From an uncultured archaeon (GTDB lineage: Archaea; Thermoplasmatota; E2; DHVEG-1), in assembly GCA_902384685.1 (NCBI GenBank), contig CABMCU010000052.1, positions 1-46,744 of the forward strand: DNA of 46,744 nucleotides. Direction: 5' to 3'. The number at the start of each line of letters is the position of its first letter. Position 1 is the stretch's first letter. The notes under the pieces were generated by a model. It had not been told where the DNA came from, ran no database searches, and saw only the letters and a list, made by a program, of their open reading frames with translations. Position numbers and translations under genes: made by a program. Shown here piece after piece: positions 41,759 to 46,744 of the stretch.

Positions 41759-42669
41759 ATGAGCCCCTCTCCATCATGGACGAAATGCAGGAAGATATCT
41801 TCCAGGGACACCGGCTCCATCCAGACCTTCTGATGACGATCATGGAACAGCTGAGCAAGGGCGAGTGCCTCATCCTCGGTTGTTAACGCGCGAAGCTGGG
41901 AGCCTCGATGCAGGATCTCCCCGGAGACGCGTTCCTGCAAAATCTGTTCTGTTTCGCTACTCTGCTCAAGCCTGATGCTGTACGGGTATTTCAACACCCG
42001 ACGGAGCCCATCAAGGCTATCAACGCCTTTCATTTTGCCTTGGTCAAGAATCCCGATCACCGAGGCAAGCTCCTCAGCCTCCTCAAGGTAATGTGTCGTC
42101 AAGAAAATGAAATGATCCTGACAGATTTCTTTGAGTAACTTCCAGAACTCCCGTCGTGACAGCGGGTCAAGCCCGGTTGTTGGCTCATCAAGGAATATGA
42201 TTTTTGCTTCAGACGCGAGGACGGTGGCGACCATCAGTTTTCGTTTCATCCCCCCGGACAGCCATCGATTCATAGTATTGTCCTTTCCGCCTAAACCGAC
42301 TAACGCAAGGTACTCATCAGCCCGCACTTTCGCCGCCCGGTACCCCAGATCCCTCCACAGCAAGTACGACAGAACAGTCTGTCGTGGCGTCATCCACGGG
42401 ATCGGACGGGCTTCTTGCGGGACGATAGCAATATCTTGACGTAACGCCTTTGCGTCTTTTACGACATCCAATCCATTGACACGGGCAGATCCACCGCTGG
42501 GAAGAAGCTCAGTAGCCAAGATCCGGACCAGCGTTGTCTTCCCCGCCCCGTTCCTCCCGATCAGCCCAAAGATACCAGTATCTGATACTGAGAAACTCAC
42601 CCCGTCTAAGGCTTTCTGTGATGCATCCTTGTAGGTTTTACTGAGATTGTCACATTCGACGATGTTCAT
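41755..42669 (-). CDS. ABC transporter ATPase
   Basis: 304 residues. Walker A GRNGAGKTT (~37-45), Q-loop in VPQEARPIPW, signature WLSGGMKRKL, Walker B IIFLDEPTTGLDP, H-loop LTTHYLEEAEE: a complete CcmA/DrrA-type nucleotide-binding domain, followed by the ~80-residue C-terminal domain common in drug and glycolipid exporters (VWMEPVSLEDIFLHF). It energises the permease encoded by the overlapping gene. Confidence 0.93.
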   Translation of the reverse strand: MNIVECDNLSKTYKDASQKALDGVSFSVSDTGIFGLIGRNGAGKTTLVRILATELLPSGGSARVNGLDVVKDAKALRQDIAIVPQEARPIPWMTPRQTVLSYLLWRDLGYRAAKVRADEYLALVGLGGKDNTMNRWLSGGMKRKLMVATVLASEAKIIFLDEPTTGLDPLSRREFWKLLKEICQDHFIFLTTHYLEEAEELASVIGILDQGKMKGVDSLDGLRRVLKYPYSIRLEQSSETEQILQERVSGEILHRGSQLRALTTEDEALALAQLFHDRHQKVWMEPVSLEDIFLHFVHDGEGLI

Positions 42670-42942
42670 AGCACAGGAAGAGATGCACAGCAGCTACATA
42701 AGACTTATAGATAAAAAATACATAGAAACACCATACTCCGTCACTAATATTTTTTCATCTTGATACAGTGAACGTCAAATGCCGTCCTCGATGCTTTCAA
42801 GACATATCCTCAGAAACGTATGAACAGGAGAAAAAAAACAAAAGCACATAATCACTTGATTTTTTATTTTTCAGGTAATGATAACCTCCTGTACAGATTT
42901 CTTTATATGGATAGCAACAATACTAAAATCGGAGATTAATTT
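42670..42942. other. Intergenic region between divergent genes
   Basis: Promoters for the minus-strand ABC operon and, with TATA-like ctttatatgg (42901-42910), for the plus-strand zinc-ribbon gene. No repeat of the shared type is evident beyond a weak atatcctcagaaacg at 42807-42821. Confidence 0.4.
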
Positions 42943-43188
42943 TTGAGAAGAAAGAAAAGTAGATTTCTTGAACAATCCGATAATAAATTTCTTCAGATAG
43001 CGAGGGATTTTGTTGAAGTTTGTCCAAATTGTAAAAGCTTTAATATTTCTGTTAGACAAAGAAAGACACCAAAATATAGATGCCAAAACTGTAAAAACGA
43101 ATTTGATGATCCTAAAGCTGAGATAGTACATAAAACCATTAAACAACAAAGAGAAATTGGTAGGCAATACGATAATCCTGATAAATAA
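42943..43188 (+). CDS. Zinc-ribbon protein
   Basis: 81 residues from a TTG start with ggag ten bases before it. VCPNCKSFNISVRQRKTPKY-RCQNCKNEF is a zinc ribbon with CxxC knuckles 17 residues apart, like those of TFIIB/TFS-type or rubredoxin-like ribbons. Basic and helical at both ends (RRKKSRF; HKTIKQQREIGRQ). Likely binds nucleic acid. Confidence 0.72.
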   Translation: MRRKKSRFLEQSDNKFLQIARDFVEVCPNCKSFNISVRQRKTPKYRCQNCKNEFDDPKAEIVHKTIKQQREIGRQYDNPDK

Positions 43189-43217
43189 ATAATCATGTGT
43201 GTGTTTCTTTTTCATTC

Positions 43218-43250
43218 CAGAAGTATTGACACGGTTTTCACACAAAAATA
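43218..43250 (-). promoter_or_regulatory. Shared promoter element on minus strand, no co-directional gene
   Basis: On the minus strand it reads ttttgtgtgaaaaccgtgtc, aatacttctg. It lies between the end of the FG-GAP gene and the convergent zinc-ribbon gene, so a transcript from it would run antisense through 42943-43188. Confidence 0.55.
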
Positions 43251-43289
43251 AGAAAAAGAAAAAAAGAGTTATAGAAACCAAATATGGGC

Positions 43290-44522
43290 TTACGTGCTTG
43301 GTTCGTATTTGAATATCCATTCCATGTACGGTTGCCCGCTGGTATCCACGTCAACGTTTCCCGCGTTGATCTCATTTTTCCCGTCATTGTCACAATCTCC
43401 GATACATTCGACTGCCATCCACCCATAAGTAGGAAGAGTCGCTGTTTCAACGTAGGTCGTCCCATTCCATTGTAAAACATGGGTGACACCAGCCCCTGCT
43501 ACGACGTTGGGGATTCCATCACCATCAGTATCACCCGCATCGATGCCTTCAATAACAGGGTCTGCTCCTTTCCAGGTGATATCAAATTGAGTTGTATAGC
43601 CCGATCCATTCCATTTAAAAATCGTGATACGGGGTGCATAAAAGCTGACTAAGATTTCGGCTTTTCCATCACCGTCACAATCTTTACATACACACCCAAA
43701 TGGACCACCCTGTTGAGTATTCGGATACTGCTGAATCAGAGTTGGGTGAAACACGTTATTTCCTGCATCCCATTGTAACACCATCACTTTATTTGCATAG
43801 GCACAGGCGATTTCATTTTTCCCATCATTATTGACATCACCAAGACCAGCCATGTACACATTGCCTTTCGCATCGGGGTCGTTCCATTCAGCGATTCGTT
43901 TTAGAGATACGCCGTTCCATCGGAATACTGTGATTTCACCAACAGGGCTCGTCGACGAATATCCAATACCACTCAATATCAATTCGTTTTGTCCATCATT
44001 ATCAAAATCACCGATGAGACAATCAGAGCTACCACCTCCATGGAAAAAAATCCAGGGGTTTGCGGTCACTAAATTATATTTTTCATTGGAATATTGATAC
44101 AGTGCAGTGTACCATGTAGCAGCAATCTGATTTTTCCCATTGTTCATTACATCACCGATTGCCATCCCGCCGGCAGAACAGCGGACGAGCGGATACAGTG
44201 GTGGATGTAATGCTTGAACCTGAATGTATGTCTGATTCTGCTCGTTCCATTTCATCACCCGAAGGAGTCTATCCCTTCCACTGATCAAGAATTCGTTTTT
44301 CCCATCATTATCAGCATCACCAATTGGTTGTGGTCCCTGATATCGGGCACAAGTCCATGCACTGCTTCCATAACTATATGACCATTGAATCGTATAATTC
44401 CCACTATACCCTAAATTTTTGGTTGCTGTTGGATGCTGTAATTGCCCAAAAGTAATTGTTGTCGTGATACCACTCGTTAGAAAAGCGCCTACGAGAATAA
44501 AAATTGGTATTTTATTATTCAT
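43290..44522 (-). CDS. Secreted FG-GAP/VCBS-repeat protein
   Basis: 410 residues. Signal peptide 1-26 (IPIFILVGAFLTSGITTTIT). At least six repeats of the beta-propeller type with calcium loops: GDADNDGKNEFLISG, GDVMNNGKNQIAA, GDFDNDGQNELILS, GDVNNDGKNEIAC, CDGDGKAEILV, GDTDGDGIPNVVAG, GDCDNDGKNEINAG. Predicted seven-bladed integrin-like propeller for binding at the surface. No anchor; it ends WIFKYEPST. Ribosome binding site gggg is near the ATG. Confidence 0.85.
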   Translation of the reverse strand: MNNKIPIFILVGAFLTSGITTTITFGQLQHPTATKNLGYSGNYTIQWSYSYGSSAWTCARYQGPQPIGDADNDGKNEFLISGRDRLLRVMKWNEQNQTYIQVQALHPPLYPLVRCSAGGMAIGDVMNNGKNQIAATWYTALYQYSNEKYNLVTANPWIFFHGGGSSDCLIGDFDNDGQNELILSGIGYSSTSPVGEITVFRWNGVSLKRIAEWNDPDAKGNVYMAGLGDVNNDGKNEIACAYANKVMVLQWDAGNNVFHPTLIQQYPNTQQGGPFGCVCKDCDGDGKAEILVSFYAPRITIFKWNGSGYTTQFDITWKGADPVIEGIDAGDTDGDGIPNVVAGAGVTHVLQWNGTTYVETATLPTYGWMAVECIGDCDNDGKNEINAGNVDVDTSGQPYMEWIFKYEPST

Positions 44523-44601
44523 ATAAACCCCAGTATATTTTAGTCAGTAACCGCATATAAATATATCGCTTCCTCCTAACAAATAGGGTGGGGTTCATGA
44601 T

Positions 44602-44647
44602 AATAAGATAAAAATATAAAAATCTGAAGCAAGTGACACGGTTGTAA
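44602..44647 (-). promoter_or_regulatory. Shared promoter element before the FG-GAP gene
   Basis: On the minus strand: ttacaaccgtgtcacttgct-tcag, then tttttatatttttatcttat. The core has two changes, and the TATA-like ttatattttta follows. Confidence 0.6.
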
Positions 44648-44684
44648 TGCAAAATGAGAAAAAGAAAAAAGAATAGTATTTTTT

Positions 44685-45878
44685 TTAGTATCCCATTATG
44701 GGTCGGAGGAATAGAAACATATGAGGAAATCGATCAAACAACCACGCTAAAACCTTTGGTATCTGGACTTGGTTTTTTGTTTTATACACTGTTTCTACCG
44801 AAACCTCATAGATTAATGTTTCTCCCGCAAGTGGGTGAAAACTATATCCCGCGTTCTCGATATCCTGTTTATAAAAATAGAATATATACATAGAAGGGAT
44901 ATCTTTGTATATACGTGGGAGGACGTAGGTTCTATTGAATGTAAGTATTCTATAAACCTCTAAATATGTTGGTATATGGTCTTGATCATTAGTTATAGTG
45001 ACATTAATTATATCTCCTATAATACTATTGATATGGATTGTAATATTGAACATCCCTGGATATCCTTGAAACTGATAGGTATAATTTTGACCGACGATTG
45101 GTGAGGCTACTACTGTTATTGTCGTATCTGTCCAGGATGCGGTAGTTGCGTTTGGGAAGATCAGCATTTGTTTTTCTCCATCACGTACGTCGGTTATGGT
45201 GTTTGTAAGATTCGTGGATTTAGTTGGTGTTGTTCTCACGGTTACGTTTGTGTCAGCGATGTTGATGATGGATGTGGAATTCTCCCAGATATAGTAAGGT
45301 GGTGGATATATGACCATTTCAGATTCATTATCACTCGAAAGATTCCTGATGATAAGGTTTGGCATAGTGAAATTCCCCCAGTTATCCATTTCGATCCATT
45401 TAGCACTGAAGGCTGTTGCTGTATAGTTGGTGACAATAACAGTTTGGTTCAGATCAAAAGCAAAATATTTTGAGGAGAAAATTGCTCCAACACCAAATTT
45501 CTTTCCGTATGCATCTTCGGGGGAGATTGGTCCGATTATCTTTGTCTGCCCTTCTCGCATACCGATGAGACCTTCTATAAATCCCTTTATCATGTCTGAG
45601 GAATATCCATCTTTTGGTGATGTGACATTTTTATCTAAATTAACAAAAATCTTTAAAGGGGTCCCTCCGGTTTTATTCACAGGATCTTCGTATGTTGTAT
45701 CAAAAATAGTGTTGTTAGATGCGTACCTCCCAATGTAATTGACATCGGCACAATCTCCGAGTTTAATAAATCCTATTTTAGCACTTGCAGAATTTTGCAA
45801 TGTATCAGAAAAGCTTATCCAAATAAACAATAGTGTTACTCCAATAATCAATCCTTTTTTCACCCAGCTTTTTTGCAT
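44685..45878 (-). CDS. Exported FKBP-like protein with C-terminal FxRFPxxFxxLRxxxGY tail
   Basis: 397 residues from the ATG at 45878; in-frame ATGs at 45899 and 45935 are upstream, but the latter lies in the TATA box. N-terminal signal/anchor (KKGLIIGVTLLFIWISFSDT). FKBP-type isomerase domain at ~30-140 (GDCADVNYIGRYASNNTIFD, FIEGLIGMREGQTKIIGPIS, EDAYGK) with an IF-type insert, as in SlyD-like proteins, then beta domains to ~370. The end, VLAWLFDRFPHMFLFLRPIM plus GY-stop, matches the tail of 15142-16464. Probably assists folding outside the membrane. Confidence 0.82.
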   Translation of the reverse strand: MQKSWVKKGLIIGVTLLFIWISFSDTLQNSASAKIGFIKLGDCADVNYIGRYASNNTIFDTTYEDPVNKTGGTPLKIFVNLDKNVTSPKDGYSSDMIKGFIEGLIGMREGQTKIIGPISPEDAYGKKFGVGAIFSSKYFAFDLNQTVIVTNYTATAFSAKWIEMDNWGNFTMPNLIIRNLSSDNESEMVIYPPPYYIWENSTSIINIADTNVTVRTTPTKSTNLTNTITDVRDGEKQMLIFPNATTASWTDTTITVVASPIVGQNYTYQFQGYPGMFNITIHINSIIGDIINVTITNDQDHIPTYLEVYRILTFNRTYVLPRIYKDIPSMYIFYFYKQDIENAGYSFHPLAGETLIYEVSVETVYKTKNQVQIPKVLAWLFDRFPHMFLFLRPIMGY

Positions 45879-45934
45879 AAGTCCTTTCAACTCCCTCATT
45901 ATTATTTTATGAGTTTTGTTATCTTTTGGAGTCA

Positions 45935-46012
45935 TTTAAATGTTTGGAAAAGATAAAAATAAGAAACAGAAGCAATTGACACGGTTTTAACATATGTTTT
46001 TTGTGCGAATCA
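45935..46012 (-). promoter_or_regulatory. Shared promoter element (class II, full length) before the FKBP gene
   Basis: On the minus strand: gattcgcacaaaaaacatat, gttaaaaccgtgtcaattgc, ttctgtttcttatttttatc, ttttccaaacatttaaat. It overlaps the stop codon of the upstream small secreted gene by three bases. One extra base in AATTGC. Confidence 0.75.
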
Positions 46013-46471
46013 ATGTGAAAAGAATACAAATGGTCCAATTTCTTTTCCACTTCGTGAAACAGATTGGGATGTTTCATTGATTTTTACGGTTACTGTTAAT
46101 GTAAGAATCGGATATAGAGAATGAAGCCAATCAATATTAACAAATCGAACAACAAAAAGTGGAGGTTGTTGAAATGATATATTAGTAAAACTGACAGTTT
46201 TATTATCAGTAGAATTGTAATAAATTCGTATGTTGCCTGTAATAATCTCATTAAGATTGTTTGTAATGCTTAGTACATAACCAAGCCCATAATTTCCATT
46301 TGTCTTGCCATATACTCCCGCATGAATATCAATATCCACGTCATCATAGGTGTTCATTGTTTTCTGATTTGATGATTGAACCGTCTGATACCCCTCGACA
46401 TTAGTCGATGAACCAAGAATAAAGATAAAAACTGCACAGATACTTATTCCAATGATTACTTTTTTTTTCAT
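46010..46471 (-). CDS. Small secreted protein, Ig-like
   Basis: 153 residues. Signal peptide 1-27 (VIIGISICAVFIFILGSSTN). The mature part is a beta-rich domain (IDIHAGVYGKTNGNYGLGYV, GNIRIYYNSTDNKTVSFTNI) like the other small exported proteins of the window. ggggga lies six bases before the ATG. No anchor or recognised family. Confidence 0.68.
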   Translation of the reverse strand: MKKKVIIGISICAVFIFILGSSTNVEGYQTVQSSNQKTMNTYDDVDIDIHAGVYGKTNGNYGLGYVLSITNNLNEIITGNIRIYYNSTDNKTVSFTNISFQQPPLFVVRFVNIDWLHSLYPILTLTVTVKINETSQSVSRSGKEIGPFVFFSH

Positions 46472-46510
46472 AACTTTCCCCCAATATACAATTTTATAAC
46501 AATATTCTCC

Positions 46511-46581
46511 TTTAAAAACATATCCTCAGAACTAGAAGCATTGACACGGTTTTAAGACTCAATGGTTTTTTGTATGAATCA
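46511..46581 (-). promoter_or_regulatory. Shared promoter element (class I) before 46010-46471
   Basis: On the minus strand: gattcatacaaaaaaccatt, gagtcttaaaaccgtgtcaa, tgcttctagttctgaggata, tgtttttaaa. Nearly full consensus. It ends 40 bases before the ATG. Confidence 0.75.
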
Positions 46582-46668
46582 AGATGCTGTCCAATAATTA
46601 TTCTCTGGTCCCAACAGGAGAAGCATATATCAAATGATACGTGATATCAGGAGCAGGACAGGAGAGAT

Positions 46669-46744
46669 ATGGCATTAAGGACAGATAGAATTGGACAGTC
46701 GTGGCTGTTTCCACCACGGATCACGGATTTCATACCAGCGGATC
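46669..46744 (+). mobile_element. Start of a probable IS1182/IS4-type transposase, cut by window edge
   Basis: ATG at 46669 with ggag just upstream; the 25 codons seen read [20 protein letters not shown] and [22 protein letters not shown] is very like the N-terminus of DDE transposases of the IS1182 group (QSLLLPPSLEDLIPENH). The element's left end is probably between 46582 and 46640, but no terminal repeat can be confirmed without the right end. Confidence 0.6.

Noticed and set aside
42871-43320. 149-codon minus-strand frame
   Set aside because: It covers the plus-strand zinc-ribbon gene and the intergenic element, with low-complexity Phe/Leu runs (FFFFLFL) typical of a shadow frame of A/T-rich DNA.

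Overview
The window is low-G+C archaeal DNA. Most genes are preceded by archaeal TATA boxes, often with purine-rich ribosome binding sites, and one secreted protein (21443-22144, minus strand) ends in a PGF-CTERM signal, the substrate mark of archaeosortase A. The dense set of secreted cysteine peptidases, PKD/cadherin-like surface proteins and a secreted arginine deiminase fits a protein-degrading sediment euryarchaeon of the Thermoplasmatota type (Marine Benthic Group D-like). That placement is inference; no rRNA or tRNA gene was found to test it.

Layout. 0.2-2 kb: a transglutaminase-like protein and an ACR3 arsenite exporter in one operon. 2.2-6.8 kb: a three-gene sugar-amidation cassette (WbuX/HisH/HisF type) between two diverged direct copies of a ~650-bp module, each copy encoding a 32-residue Cys protein and a ~125-residue unknown protein; an Lrp/AsnC regulator follows. 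6.8-8.4 kb: a gingipain-like (C25) lipoprotein. 8.9-11.6 kb: a cysD-cysN-cysC sulfate-activation operon of visibly higher G+C. 11.8-30.7 kb: an island of mostly rightward genes for exported proteins (caspase-like C14, PKD protein, serine beta-lactamase-like hydrolase, beta-helix protein, M28 aminopeptidase, two more C25 peptidases, a metzincin and a peptidylarginine/agmatine-deiminase family enzyme), mixed with very small charged or zinc-ribbon proteins. 30.9-33.5 kb: a MutY-like glycosylase lacking the Fe-S cysteines, a HAD hydrolase, a decayed partial duplicate of both, and a membrane metallopeptidase broken by an in-frame TGA. 33.6-39.1 kb: three tandem leftward surface-protein genes sharing one N-terminal domain. 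39.5-41 kb: an HTH/coiled-coil protein with an operator-like four-half-site array upstream, then an Mrr-like nuclease. 41-42.7 kb: a two-gene ABC exporter, again richer in G+C. 42.9-46.5 kb: a zinc-ribbon protein and three leftward exported proteins (FG-GAP repeat, FKBP-like, small). The right edge cuts the start of a probable transposase.

The most interesting signal is not a protein. A conserved intergenic element (core TTAAAACCGTGTCAATGC, then TTCTG, often preceded by ATTCGCACAAAAAAC) recurs about twenty times, nearly always in the sense of the next gene and ending at its TATA box. It occurs only in the two exported-protein clusters (11.7-30.8 kb and 43.2-46.6 kb). It looks like the shared promoter/operator of a regulon for extracellular proteins, in two spacing classes. 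Second, two exported proteins end in a similar short tail (FxRxPxxFxxLRxxxGY-stop). A third copy lies in frame directly behind the stop codon of the arginine deiminase, so that enzyme appears to have lost a C-terminal sorting or anchoring tail through a single nonsense codon.

As a whole, the exported enzymes would cleave extracellular protein (C25, C14, metzincin), trim peptides (M28) and deiminate arginine, while PKD, cadherin-like and FG-GAP proteins provide surface structure or adhesion and the secreted FKBP may assist folding. Functions are assigned from visible motifs only.
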